A stretch of DNA of 64,000 nucleotides, from positions 37,758 to 101,757 of the forward strand of contig NZ_SCNV01000030.1 in the NCBI RefSeq assembly GCF_005503145.1, read 5' to 3'. The DNA comes from Burkholderia sp. 4M9327F10 (GTDB lineage Bacteria; Pseudomonadota; Gammaproteobacteria; Burkholderiales; Burkholderiaceae). Positions 54,062-62,350 of this stretch are shown in pieces. Within the stretch, counting starts at the first letter, position 1. Each line of letters begins with the position of its first letter. Below the pieces are notes generated by a model, which worked only from the letters and a program-made list of their open reading frames with translations, made no database searches and had not been told where the DNA came from. Made by a program: the position numbers and the translations under genes.

Positions 54062-54121
54062 GTGGATAACCTGAGGCGCCCGGAAGTTATCCACAATTTC
54101 GCTGAATAACCTTGTGGATAA
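54062..54121. promoter_or_regulatory. Cluster of three DnaA-box-like sites
   Basis: TTATCCACA occurs exactly at 54087-54095 and, inverted, at 54113-54121; a third, TTATCCACC (last base differing), lies inverted at 54061-54069. The first two form an inverted pair with a 17-bp gap. They lie in the 461-bp region (53913-54373) between the FMN reductase and the small exported peptide, where I see no gene. The density is far above chance, but function is not known. Confidence 0.55.
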
Positions 54122-54289
54122 GTGAGGGATTTGCCTTTCCAGTCAAGCACGTCCCCGGACTGAGACGATTTAAGGCAAATGACCGTTTTGTTAAGAATCG
54201 ATGAGAAATCGTAACAGGATGCGTCGAGGGTGCTGACGGCCGCTTCGACCCGTCGCTCGGGCATCTCCGGCGTGGAAGCGGGCTTTGCT

Positions 54290-54320
54290 GAATAAAAATG
54301 GGCGCCCCGAAGGCGCCCAT
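54290..54320 (-). terminator. Terminator of the small exported peptide gene
   Basis: A 9-bp perfect stem ATGGGCGCC / GGCGCCCAT (54298-54306 and 54312-54320, loop CCGAA) is followed on the minus strand by TTTTTATT. It lies about 55 bp downstream of the peptide gene's stop. Confidence 0.8.
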
Positions 54321-54373
54321 TGCTCGCGTATCCGCAAGCCGCGCGGTAAGCCGCGCCGCGTGGCTGGAAGCGA

Positions 54374-54508
54374 CTACTGACCGAAGAACACGTTGCAGTA
54401 CGAAGCCGGGCCGTCGCACTTGGCCGGAGCTGCAGCAGCATTGGCAGTACCCGACACAGCGGCGAACAGGGCAACAGAAGCGATCAGGGCGGACAGGATG
54501 CGTTTCAT
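54374..54508 (-). CDS. Small exported peptide (44 residues)
   Basis: A 44-residue product starting MKRILSALIASVALFAAVSG with a cleavage site near TANAAAA, so the mature part would be about 20 residues containing two cysteines (KCDGPASYCNVFFGQ). It is supported as real by a GAGGAA ribosome binding site, a clear signal peptide and its own terminator. The longer open frame to 54682 lacks those features. Family and function are not recognised; the Cys pair could form a disulfide. Confidence 0.7.
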   Translation of the reverse strand: MKRILSALIASVALFAAVSGTANAAAAPAKCDGPASYCNVFFGQ

Positions 54509-55011
54509 GGTGAAATTCCTCAACTCAGCGTGGGTTTTGCGATCGCGGAACGATCGATTTGGTGGCTGAAGAATATCGATGAAGCATCTACATAAAAACC
54601 GCGAAGTCGTGAAGATATTCTCTTTGAAAATGCAATAATCGCCTTTCAATGGCGCGGCCAAAGAGGCTCCCATGCGGGCCAAAGCCGGTGCAACAGGGTA
54701 GAGCAGGTATTGGACCGGACAACTACTTTCAAATTGCGAAATAATAAATTTCTAGCGCTGCGGCTGTCATAAATTCGCCGTCAAGCCGACCAAGGCCTGA
54801 TGAGGTCACCGGTATGGGCGGCGCCGTGTTGAATTCCAGTTTGCTCCGGCAGAAACGTGCGAGAGAATCGGCGCCAAGTCCATTTCGGGCGCCCAGAAAA
54901 ATATCCCCCCATGAAGACCACCGATTTATCAGAACGCTCAGGCTGGCGCGGCAGGCTGGCGCGAATGCCGGTCATGTCACACCCAGATTCCGTACGGCCG
55001 CGGAGGCTCGC
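54509..55011. other. Intergenic region between the exported peptide and sigma factor genes
   Basis: About 500 bp, with an A+T-richer part at 54580-54640 and 54715-54780. No credible gene. It must hold divergent promoters for the exported peptide and for the sigma factor, which is likely autoregulated. I cannot identify an ECF-type promoter with confidence. Confidence 0.4.
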
Positions 55012-55620
55012 ATGACGCAGACGGGCGGCCCCGCTTTCGACGACCCGCTTTACCTCACGAAACTGCGGCATGACCTGTTGCGCTTCGCCCGGTTGCAGCT
55101 GCGCGATGCCGCAGCCGCTGAAGACGCCGTCCAGGAGGCGCTGGCCGCCGCGTGGTCACAAGCCGACCGGTTCGCCGCGCAGTCGGAGCACAAGACCTGG
55201 GTGTTCGGCATTCTGCGTCACAAGCTGGTCGACACGCTGCGCGCCCGCAAGCGCACCGTCAGCCTGGCGGACCTCGACTCCGAACTCGAAGACGAAGCGC
55301 TACTCGACCGCGAACTCTTCAAGGACAACGGCCACTGGTCCCGCGAAGCCAAACCGCGCCCCTGGCCGACGCCTGAAACCGCGTTACGCCAGCAGCAGTT
55401 CTGGCAACTCTTCGAAATGTGCCTCGATCACTTGCCGGAGCAAATTGGACGCGTTTTCATGATGCGGGAGTTTCTCGACCTGGAGACCGACGAGATCTGC
55501 ACCGAATTGCAACTGACCGCCAATCATTGCAGTGTCCTGATCTACCGTGCGCGGCTGAGGCTGCGCACTTGCCTGACCGAAAAGGGCCTTTCCAGAGAGG
55601 ATGCGCATGGGGAAGTGTAA
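55012..55620 (+). CDS. ECF-type RNA polymerase sigma factor
   Basis: A 202-residue extracytoplasmic-function sigma factor. Region 2 is at about 14-82 (LLRFARLQLRDAAAAEDAVQEALAAAW, with the aromatic FAAQSEHKTWVFGILRHKLVDTLR), and region 4 at about 135-190 (LEMCLDHLPEQIGRVFMMREFLDLETDEICTEL). An Asp/Glu-rich linker with SELEDEALLDRELFKDNGHW lies between them. The start at 55012 follows CGGAGG, and the frame is open further upstream without a domain. It overlaps the small zinc-finger gene by 14 bp, which is its probable anti-sigma factor. Confidence 0.88.
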   Translation: MTQTGGPAFDDPLYLTKLRHDLLRFARLQLRDAAAAEDAVQEALAAAWSQADRFAAQSEHKTWVFGILRHKLVDTLRARKRTVSLADLDSELEDEALLDRELFKDNGHWSREAKPRPWPTPETALRQQQFWQLFEMCLDHLPEQIGRVFMMREFLDLETDEICTELQLTANHCSVLIYRARLRLRTCLTEKGLSREDAHGEV

Positions 55621-55810
55621 AAACATCACGCGTCTGCTGTCGGACGCGCTCGATCGGCCGTTGCGCGCAGGAGAGTGGATTGCGGTCGGCCTGCATCTGC
55701 CGACCTGCAGCGGCTGCCGTAATTACCGCAAGCACATCAGTCTGCTGCGGGCCGCTTCACGTGAGATCAGCGGTCTCGATAGCAACGAAGATATTCGTTC
55801 GGATGACTAA
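55607..55810 (+). CDS. Small zinc-finger anti-sigma factor
   Basis: A 67-residue soluble protein with HLPTCSGC (His32, Cys36, Cys39), the zinc-binding core of the anti-sigma zf-HC2 domain. It lacks the transmembrane helix and periplasmic part of most anti-sigma factors. The start at 55607 has GAGAGG six bases upstream and overlaps the sigma gene; an ATG at 55601 sits directly against that site. Its position and domain suggest that it holds the preceding sigma factor inactive in the cytoplasm, possibly in response to redox or zinc. Confidence 0.75.
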   Translation: MGKCKNITRLLSDALDRPLRAGEWIAVGLHLPTCSGCRNYRKHISLLRAASREISGLDSNEDIRSDD

Positions 55811-55835
55811 TGTCCGGATGCGCTGAGCCGGCCGC

Positions 55836-56126
55836 CTAGCGCTCGCCGGGCGGCGTCAGGCGATACCGTTCGAGAAAGGCCGCGTGCCCGGCCTCGTCGA
55901 CATGCGGCGCGTGCTTCTCAGTGCTGGCGGGACGTTTCGCGAGCATCGCGCGCGGACGGATGGGCCGATGCTGAAAGTTGCCGCCGCAATTGGGACATAC
56001 GTTGGACAACGCGCTCAACGCGCAAACCTCGCAGAACGTGCACTCGAAGGTGCAGATCATGGCGTCGGGAGCATTGGGCGGCAGGTTCTTGCCGCAGCGT
56101 TCACAGGACGGTCTCAGTTCCAGCAT
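55836..56126 (-). CDS. DUF1272 cysteine-rich zinc-ribbon protein
   Basis: A 96-residue protein with four cysteine pairs in the first 50 residues (CERCGK, CTFECTFCEVC, CPNCGG), typical of DUF1272, a probable zinc-binding family without known function. The start at 56126 is the first ATG to fit the family N-terminus (MLELRPSCERCG). It is convergent with the zinc-finger gene. The C-terminal part is basic and rich in Pro, and was not recognised. Confidence 0.8.
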   Translation of the reverse strand: MLELRPSCERCGKNLPPNAPDAMICTFECTFCEVCALSALSNVCPNCGGNFQHRPIRPRAMLAKRPASTEKHAPHVDEAGHAAFLERYRLTPPGER

Positions 56127-56265
56127 CGCAGACTCCGGATTCAGGTAGAAAAGCCGCGCGTCACAACTTTCAGTGCCACGCAGAGAAAGCCGCCGCTGGA
56201 CTCGCGATGTGCCGATCCGGCATCTATCCATCGCGGCCAGCGACGCATGGGCTGGCGCCTTCGGT

Positions 56266-57642
56266 TCAGGTCAGCACGCCCCACAGCACCAGGGTAAGCG
56301 CAAGACCGACCACGGAGACGATGGTCTGCAGGATCGACCAGACGAACACGGTCTGCTTCAGCTTCAGGCCGAAGTATTCGCGCACCATCCAGAAGCCTGC
56401 ATCGTTCACGTGGCAGAAGAACACCGAGCCTGCTCCAATGGCAAGCGCCATCAGCGAATTGTGCGCCGGACTGAGACCCAGTACGACCGGTGCGACGATC
56501 CCGGCCGTCGTCGTTGTGGCCACGGTGGCGGAACCGGTCGCCTGACGCAACGCAACGGCGATCAGCCACGCGAGCAGGATCAAAGGCATGTGCGCACCCA
56601 CCGCGATCTTGCCGATGGTCGTGCTGATACCAGCCACCACGAGCGCCTGTTTGAGGCCACCGCCGGCACCGATAGTGAGCAGCAGGGCAGCGATGGGCGG
56701 CAGACTTTTGCGCAGGATGCCGCTCACGCGGTCGCGCGGCATGCCACGCGACCAGCCGAGCGCCACGATCGCGAACAGAACGGTCAGACCGAGGGCCACC
56801 AACGGTTCGCCAAGGAAGTTGAGCGCATTAAAGAGGAACGTTTCCGGCTGAAGCAGCAGCTTGGCGACGGTACGGCCCAACATCAGAATGACCGGCAACA
56901 GGATTGTGATCAGCGAAATGGCGAAGCTCGGGGGCTCGGCCGTATCGGTCTGGGCCGTGAAAAGTTTGCCCATTTCCTCCGGTTCGGCTACGTGCATGCG
57001 TTTGGATAGCCAGATGCCGTACAGCGGTCCCGCCAGAATCACCGCCGGAATCGCGACGATCAGACCGAGACCGAGCGTCAGGCCAAGATCGGCGTGCAAG
57101 GCGCTGACGGCGATCAGCGGACCCGGGTGCGGCGGCAGCAGCGCGTGCAGCGTCGTCATGCCGGCCAGCGCGGGAATCGCGATCCGCAGGATGGGTTGCT
57201 GGGAGCGGCGCGCCATCACGAAGATGATCGGCACCATCATCACCAGACCCACTTCGAAGAACAGCGGCAGACCGATGATGATCGCCACCAGCGCCATCAT
57301 CCACGGCAAGAGGCGTGGCGTGGAATGCTTGAGGATGGTCGATACCAGCCGGTCGGCCGCGCCGGAGTCGGCCATCAGCGCGCCGAGCATCGCCCCAAGC
57401 GCAATGATGATGCCCACGTCGCCGAGAAGTGCGCCTGCACCCTTGCTGAATGCGCTGGCCACCGCTTCGAGCGGCAGGCCGGCGGCAAATCCGGCCGCGA
57501 AGGTGCCAACCAGGATCGACAGAAACGGGGCCAGTTTCAGGACGCTAATGAAAACGATGATCAGTGCAAGCCCCAGCACGCACGAAAGGATCAGTTGAGT
57601 GTCGTGGGGCGACCACGGCGCGAGTGTTGTCGGTAAATGCAC
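56266..57642 (-). CDS. GntP family permease (gluconate:H+ symporter type)
   Basis: A 458-residue inner-membrane permease with about 12 helices, matching the GntP family (gluconate, fructuronate and related sugar acids). Segments include LLTIGAGGGLKQALVVAGISTTIGK and FCHVNDAGFWMVREYFGLKLKQT, the latter close to the family signature near the C-terminus. Gluconate is the usual substrate. No gluconate kinase or dehydratase is next to it. The gene stands alone. Confidence 0.88.
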   Translation of the reverse strand: MHLPTTLAPWSPHDTQLILSCVLGLALIIVFISVLKLAPFLSILVGTFAAGFAAGLPLEAVASAFSKGAGALLGDVGIIIALGAMLGALMADSGAADRLVSTILKHSTPRLLPWMMALVAIIIGLPLFFEVGLVMMVPIIFVMARRSQQPILRIAIPALAGMTTLHALLPPHPGPLIAVSALHADLGLTLGLGLIVAIPAVILAGPLYGIWLSKRMHVAEPEEMGKLFTAQTDTAEPPSFAISLITILLPVILMLGRTVAKLLLQPETFLFNALNFLGEPLVALGLTVLFAIVALGWSRGMPRDRVSGILRKSLPPIAALLLTIGAGGGLKQALVVAGISTTIGKIAVGAHMPLILLAWLIAVALRQATGSATVATTTTAGIVAPVVLGLSPAHNSLMALAIGAGSVFFCHVNDAGFWMVREYFGLKLKQTVFVWSILQTIVSVVGLALTLVLWGVLT

Positions 57643-57829
57643 GATTTCCCTTTTTGTCGATTGACGCCGCGGCGGCTATGCGCGGATGACGGCGATTGTA
57701 GCGGGCGGCGGCGCCAAGGCGCAGCCAAGTGTGGTGCGGATAGGCCGGGCGAGTTTCGGCACCTGGCGTAAGTCGCGTAGCGTGGTTCTTTACATAGTTC
57801 GGCGATTGACGCGATTCAATCGCGCCGGC

Positions 57830-58189
57830 TCACTCGAATAGCGATTTGACGTTCTCGGGCGGGCGTCCGATTACGGCGCGGCCATTACGCACGACAATTG
57901 GACGCTGCATCAGGATGGGATGCTGCTCGATCGCTTCGTATAACTGATCGTCAGACAGTCCGCGGCTTTCCAGGCCCAGTTCCTGGAATGCAGACTCCGT
58001 GTCGCGCAACATTTCGCGGACCGGACAGCCAAGCATGGCGTGGAGGCTTTTGAGTTGTGCGGCCGAGAGAGGGTGTTTCAGATACTCGACGATTTCTACG
58101 GGCTCGCTGGTTGTATTGCAGGTGGTGGCGATCAACTCGCAGGTGCTTCGGGATTTGGAGCAGCGGGGGTTGTGATAGATCGTGATCAT
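57830..58189 (-). CDS. arsC: Arsenate reductase (ArsC, glutaredoxin-type)
   Basis: A 119-residue thioredoxin-fold reductase with the active-site cysteine Cys10 (NPRCSKSR) and the conserved PILMQRPIVV and AVIGRPPE segments, as in Escherichia coli ArsC. It reduces arsenate to arsenite using glutathione and glutaredoxin. The start at 58189 gives the typical N-terminus MITIYHNPRC; the frame is open to 58246. No arsB, acr3 or arsR gene is next to it, so a general ArsC-like role is possible. Confidence 0.88.
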   Translation of the reverse strand: MITIYHNPRCSKSRSTCELIATTCNTTSEPVEIVEYLKHPLSAAQLKSLHAMLGCPVREMLRDTESAFQELGLESRGLSDDQLYEAIEQHPILMQRPIVVRNGRAVIGRPPENVKSLFE

Positions 58190-58453
58190 GAGCTTGGCCG
58201 GTCGCGGGAAGGCAGTGCATTGGAAGGTGGGGATTTTAGCGTTCATACAGGGATGGATGCAGGGCGGTCTAACCGGTGTTTCGCCGTGACGGGGGCGCAG
58301 GTTGGACTGCGCGGGTGGGGCGGGGCAGCGCCGCCGCGATCTACTAGTGCTGACTGTGAGTACTAGTGCTGGATGGGTAAGTTTCGTTTTTAGTTTTTTA
58401 GCGCTTTATCTGAGGTTGAGCGGCACTGGTGCAGAGAGTCGAGTGGGCGGGAT

Positions 58454-58469
58454 GTTTATGCGCATAAAG
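58454..58469. promoter_or_regulatory. parS-like palindrome 1
   Basis: TTTATGCGCATAAA (58455-58468) flanked by G on both sides; the 14-bp core is a perfect palindrome. Same core as the two other copies. It is the predicted ParB binding site. Confidence 0.7.
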
Positions 58470-58597
58470 TGGCTGCCGCTGCTATGCCAGTACCGCGGCG
58501 CTCATCTTGCTGTTCTGAGCCGATGTGGCTGTGTGCTGTGCTGACCTCCGCGCGCTATCTCGAGTGGACCACGCAAAGCCAGTTCGTCGAACCGCAC

Positions 58598-58688
58598 CGT
58601 CTGCCTGCGCCGTCTGCCTGCGCCGTCTGCCTGCGCCGTCTGCCTGCGCCGTCTGCCTGCGCCGTCTGACTGAACCGTCTGACTGAAC
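58598..58688 (+). repeat. 13-bp tandem repeat (minisatellite)
   Basis: Seven tandem copies of a 13-bp unit: five identical copies of CGTCTGCCTGCGC (58598-58662), then two of the variant CGTCTGACTGAAC (58663-58688). A weaker match just before (58585-58597) could be an eighth. It lies between parS-like sites 1 and 2. Confidence 0.9.
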
Positions 58689-58960
58689 CGCCTCGCTGCT
58701 CGAACGCAACGCTGCACGGAGCAACCGAAACACGCAGCAATGCGCGGGGAAACGGTAAGTCATTACGCCACGACGTCGGTCACCAGGATCTGCACGCGCA
58801 GGATCGAATGGCATATCTCAAGCGCGGCCTCACTGGCACGCCATACACACGGCCACATCACTGCCTCGTTACCAGCACATAGTTCAAAGGCGCGGTTCAC
58901 CGCAGCAACCCAACCCACCAAGAACACTCGCGCGCCGCGCTTTGGCAACCGCGCGGGCTC

Positions 58961-58976
58961 GTTTATGCGCATAAAC
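58961..58976. promoter_or_regulatory. parS-like palindrome 2 (16 bp)
   Basis: GTTTATGCGCATAAAC is a perfect 16-bp palindrome, 100 bp upstream of the parA start. I recall this as close to the parS of Burkholderia second chromosomes. Confidence 0.75.
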
Positions 58977-59077
58977 CTCTGCCGAATGGCTAACGCGTCG
59001 TACGTTTACGACAAAACGATTGAAATAGAAATTCATCACGGTAAAATCCAACAGCGTCTAAAAAGAGGAGGTGAAGA

Positions 59078-59740
59078 TTGGCAGCAGAAATCATCGCGGT
59101 AACACAGCAGAAGGGCGGGGTCGGCAAAAGCACAATCGCGATGCACCTCGGCGCAGCCTTCCATGAGAAAGGCAAGCGCGTCCTCGTCGTAGACGCCGAC
59201 GGCCAAAACACCCTGGTGCACTGGACCAGCGCTTCCTCCGACAGCGAATCCGGCATCCCCTTCCCGGTCGTCAACCTGTCCGAGTTCGGCGGTCAGATCC
59301 ACCGCGAGATCAAGAAGTTCGTAGCAGACTACGACATCATCGTGGTGGACTGCCCTCCGTCCATCACCGAGAAAGTCTCCGGCGTCGTCCTGCTCGCGGC
59401 TACCGTCGCCATCATTCCGACCTCTTCATCGCCGGCAGACTACTGGTCGAGCGTGGGATTGGTGAAGCTGATCCAGCAAGCGCAAGCAATGAACGAAGAC
59501 CTGCGCGCCGTGTTCCTGCTGAACAAGACCGAAGAGAAGCGGATGCTGACCCGCGAGCTCAAGCGCGCGCTGGAAGAACTGGGCTTTCCCCTGCTGAAGA
59601 CACAGATACCCACTCGCGAAGCCTATAAGCAGGCCATGGCCCTCGGACAGACCGTGCTGCAAATGAGTGACCGCGGCGCCAAGCTCGCCGCCGCAGAGGT
59701 ACGCGCGTTCGCCGACGAGATCGCCGCCCTGCTCCCCTGA
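59078..59740 (+). CDS. parA: Chromosome/plasmid partition ATPase ParA
   Basis: A 220-residue ParA-type ATPase with Walker A KGGVGKST at 12-19 and VVDADGQ and VVDCPPS as Walker A' and B. It lacks the N-terminal DNA-binding extension of plasmid type Ia ParA, so it is of the short kind found for chromosomes and some plasmids. It starts with TTG at 59078, set by the strong GAGGAGGTG just upstream. With ParB and parS sites it segregates the replicon. It is 24 bp before parB. Confidence 0.92.
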   Translation: MAAEIIAVTQQKGGVGKSTIAMHLGAAFHEKGKRVLVVDADGQNTLVHWTSASSDSESGIPFPVVNLSEFGGQIHREIKKFVADYDIIVVDCPPSITEKVSGVVLLAATVAIIPTSSSPADYWSSVGLVKLIQQAQAMNEDLRAVFLLNKTEEKRMLTRELKRALEELGFPLLKTQIPTREAYKQAMALGQTVLQMSDRGAKLAAAEVRAFADEIAALLP

Positions 59741-59741
59741 A

Positions 59742-59755
59742 TTTATGCGCATAAA
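59742..59755. promoter_or_regulatory. parS-like palindrome 3
   Basis: The third TTTATGCGCATAAA copy lies in the 24-bp gap between the parA stop and the parB start, directly before the parB ribosome binding site (GGA). Confidence 0.7.
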
Positions 59756-59764
59756 GGACACTGA

Positions 59765-60826
59765 ATGAAACCCTCCCAATTTGCCAAAGGCTTTCAAGCA
59801 CGTCCGGATACGACTAGCAGCGAAAAGCGAACCGCCCTCGACCGGCTCAACGCCATCGACGGCCTGGTACAGAACGCACCGAAGGCCGCCGACATTGTCG
59901 GCCGCACCAGTCAGCCCGTTTCCACGCCAGTCGTTGCCGAAGCCGATCCGGCGGAAACGCTCAACGAGTCTGCCGAGTACCACGCATGGCGGATTGAACA
60001 TGGATACCGCCCGGGGCAGGTGATCGAGCTCGCACTTAAAGCGATCAAACCCAGCCCGTTCAACCCGCGCCATTTCTATCTGAAGTCGTCGATCGCCGAG
60101 CTGGCGGTCAATCTGGCGAAGCAGGGTCAGCAGCAGGCGATCCATGTGATCCCCGACTACGACAACCCCGGCACTTACTTCGTCAGCGATGGTGGCCGGC
60201 GCGTACGGGCGTTGAAGGAAGCGAACAAGGAGTTGGTGAAGGCGATCGTGATCGATCTGCCGATCGGCATTCAGAGCTACAAGCTCGGCTACGATCTGAA
60301 CGTCCAACGCGATTCACAGACGGTGTTCGACAACGCCATTGTCTGGAAGCGCTTTCTCGACGAAAAGTATTTTCAGAGCCAGAAGGAATTGGCGGAGCAT
60401 CTTGGACTCGACGAATCGACGGTTGCAGTCGCCCTGTCTATCGCCAAGTTGCCCGAGGTGGTGATGCAGGAGATGGTTGCGCGGACAGACCGCTTCGGCT
60501 CGAACATGGCTTACCAGGTGGGCCGTTATCACAGCGCTCGCGGCTCCGACGCCACGCTACGGCTGATCAACAAGATCCTCTCCGACGATCTGAGCACGCG
60601 GCAGGTTGCCGATATCGTCAAAGGCCGCGCCACCGCCCAGGAGAGCACCAAGGTAGCGGGGCGGCAGCGCTATGCGCAGCGCCTCGAGATCAAGCTCGAC
60701 GGGGTCGCGGTGGGGGATCTGAAGACGTACGGCGAGGACCGCATCGAACTGCGCCTCAAAGGACTGTCGAAAGAGAAGCGTGACGACATCCTGAAGCAGA
60801 TCGAGCAGATGTTGCAGCAGAAATGA
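59765..60826 (+). CDS. parB: Partition protein ParB
   Basis: A 353-residue ParB: an N-terminal segment interacting with ParA (about 1-90), a ParB/Srx-like nucleotide-binding region with SPFNPRHFYLKSSIAELAVNLAKQGQ and SDGGRRVRALKEAN, a helix-turn-helix with SQKELAEHLGLDESTVAVALSIAKLP, and a C-terminal dimerisation domain. It should bind the TTTATGCGCATAAA sites nearby. The GGRRVRA is a variant of the usual GERRxRA motif. It is convergent with the rep gene, 55 bp away. Confidence 0.92.
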   Translation: MKPSQFAKGFQARPDTTSSEKRTALDRLNAIDGLVQNAPKAADIVGRTSQPVSTPVVAEADPAETLNESAEYHAWRIEHGYRPGQVIELALKAIKPSPFNPRHFYLKSSIAELAVNLAKQGQQQAIHVIPDYDNPGTYFVSDGGRRVRALKEANKELVKAIVIDLPIGIQSYKLGYDLNVQRDSQTVFDNAIVWKRFLDEKYFQSQKELAEHLGLDESTVAVALSIAKLPEVVMQEMVARTDRFGSNMAYQVGRYHSARGSDATLRLINKILSDDLSTRQVADIVKGRATAQESTKVAGRQRYAQRLEIKLDGVAVGDLKTYGEDRIELRLKGLSKEKRDDILKQIEQMLQQK

Positions 60827-60881
60827 GCGATTGCACGACGCCGGAAACGGCGCCGTGCATAGCAGGGAAAAGCAGAGAAAA

Positions 60882-62264
60882 TCAGGCCGCGCGCGACTGG
60901 CTCAAGGTGAAAGCGAGCAGATCGCCGTCGGTCGGCTCACCCCAGGTCTTGCGGGCCAGCCAGTCAAAGAAAGCCGTCTCCGCGAGCTTCGAGTCGAGCC
61001 CACGACGGCGCCAGTCGTCGCGCATGTGAGAGCCGAGATCCGGCAATTCATCTTCTTCAAACGAGCGGCGCGCCACATCCCGTTCCGACTCACCTTGCTC
61101 GTCGTAGAGCGCACGCGCTTCCTTACGGCGATACGCCGAATACTCTCCCAGCAAGCGCGCCTTCAGATCGTCGGCCGGCGCGGCCACCGCTGCCTTACCG
61201 CCACTGCCTGATGGCAAGGCCTCGACCGGCGGAGCATAACCCTTCTTCAGCGCGTCCTTGAACAGGGCGGGCGCACTGCGCACCGGCGGCAGCGAGGTGC
61301 TGCGCATACGTTGCTCGGTCATCTGCAAAGCAGCGCGAATACGGTTTTCCTCGCTGTCCGCATAGAGCGTTTGGGCTTCCTTGAGCGGAATGCCGATCTT
61401 CACCATCCGGTCGACCAGCGTGCTGTCGAACACATTCGGATGCTCGTCGAGCGCCAGCATGGGCTGCTTGCGCTCGGTCACGCGGAACTGGATCTCGGCA
61501 ACCCGGCGGCCTTCGCGATGCTCGATCAGCTCGACAAAGATGTTGGTGACCGCGTTGACCTCGGCGATAGCCGGCCGCAGGTAATCGCGCTTGAAGTACT
61601 TGTACTCGCGCTTTGCCTCGTCGCCCGCTTCCGTGTCCGGTGTGCCGGAGAGAATCGGCCGCCACCATTCCCACGACTCGCGCATGGTCAGGTGGCTGGG
61701 GTTGGTCAGATAGCGCACGCAGATCTCGTACAACGCGAGGCCCGCGCTACTGCGCAACTGGCTCTGGAACTGCAGGCTCAAACGCGCGTACTGCACCGGG
61801 TCGAGCAGCTTTTTCTTGATCTTGGGCGCGAACGAGAACTCGACCCACACGCGCCGCGTGGTCGGATCTTCAAGAATTTCCGCGTCGGCAATCAGCGTCG
61901 AGATGCCCCACTTGCGGCCAGGCTTCTGACTCGAGGTGCCGGTACTCCATTCAACCTGCACCGACACCATGCGACGCAGGTGCTCCTTGACGAGCGCGGT
62001 ATCGTTCGAATCGAACGCGGAGTTGGCAACAATATCGGAGAGCAGCGCCCGGTAGGTATCACCAGACTCGTCTGCCTGCTGGGCAACCGCCAGCAAAACG
62101 TTGAACAGCTTTCGGGTAAGAAGGGTGATCTTGCCGCTCTTGGGCTGAATCGCAATTGCCTCGACGGCTTTGCGCAATTCGGCTGAGCTGGGGCTCACCA
62201 CATCGGTCTTCTTCGCGCGCTTCGTGGCCATGCGTCGGGTCGAGGAGGGATTTGGCGAGAGCAT
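60882..62264 (-). CDS. Replication initiator protein (Rep_3-type), for the iteron origin
   Basis: A 460-residue plasmid-type initiator of the Rep_3 winged-helix family, as found in Burkholderia secondary replicons. Two winged-helix domains are likely at about 30-250 (GKITLLTRKLFNVLLAVAQQA; ALYEICVRYLTNPSHLTMRESWEWW; KREYKYFKRDYLRPAIAEVN). The C-terminal part (about 300-460) is charged and unique. The frame is open from 62264; the ATG at 62231 (MATKRAKKTD) is equally possible, as neither has a clear ribosome binding site. It should bind the iterons that begin 90 bp upstream and control its own expression. Confidence 0.88.
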   Translation of the reverse strand: MLSPNPSSTRRMATKRAKKTDVVSPSSAELRKAVEAIAIQPKSGKITLLTRKLFNVLLAVAQQADESGDTYRALLSDIVANSAFDSNDTALVKEHLRRMVSVQVEWSTGTSSQKPGRKWGISTLIADAEILEDPTTRRVWVEFSFAPKIKKKLLDPVQYARLSLQFQSQLRSSAGLALYEICVRYLTNPSHLTMRESWEWWRPILSGTPDTEAGDEAKREYKYFKRDYLRPAIAEVNAVTNIFVELIEHREGRRVAEIQFRVTERKQPMLALDEHPNVFDSTLVDRMVKIGIPLKEAQTLYADSEENRIRAALQMTEQRMRSTSLPPVRSAPALFKDALKKGYAPPVEALPSGSGGKAAVAAPADDLKARLLGEYSAYRRKEARALYDEQGESERDVARRSFEEDELPDLGSHMRDDWRRRGLDSKLAETAFFDWLARKTWGEPTDGDLLAFTLSQSRAA

Positions 62265-62295
62265 ACCGGCTGTGGTGAAGCACGTCTATAGGGAC

Positions 62296-62342
62296 CCTCT
62301 CACCATTCCCGGTGAAGTGAGTTTACGGAGCGCGACTCACCT
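62296..62342. promoter_or_regulatory. Candidate operator in the rep promoter (inverted iteron)
   Basis: TCACC (62300-62304) and GGTGA (62311-62315) form an inverted repeat with a 6-bp gap. Next to it, on the minus strand, CCGTAAACTCACTT (about 62329-62316) is a near-iteron in inverted orientation, and direct half-sites CTCACC lie at 62298-62303 and 62337-62342. This arrangement suggests a Rep-dimer operator. Confidence 0.5.
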
Positions 62343-62350
62343 CGATTCGA

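Larger units (their letters stand above)
58190..59077. other. Intergenic region upstream of parA
   Basis: 888 bp without a convincing gene, holding two parS-like palindromes and a 13-bp tandem repeat (annotated separately). It must hold the parA promoter. Short open frames are accidents of the high GC content and of the tandem repeat. Confidence 0.6.

Noticed and set aside
57830..58189. An arsenic-resistance operon.
   Set aside because: Only arsC is present. No arsR, arsB or acr3 gene lies on either side.
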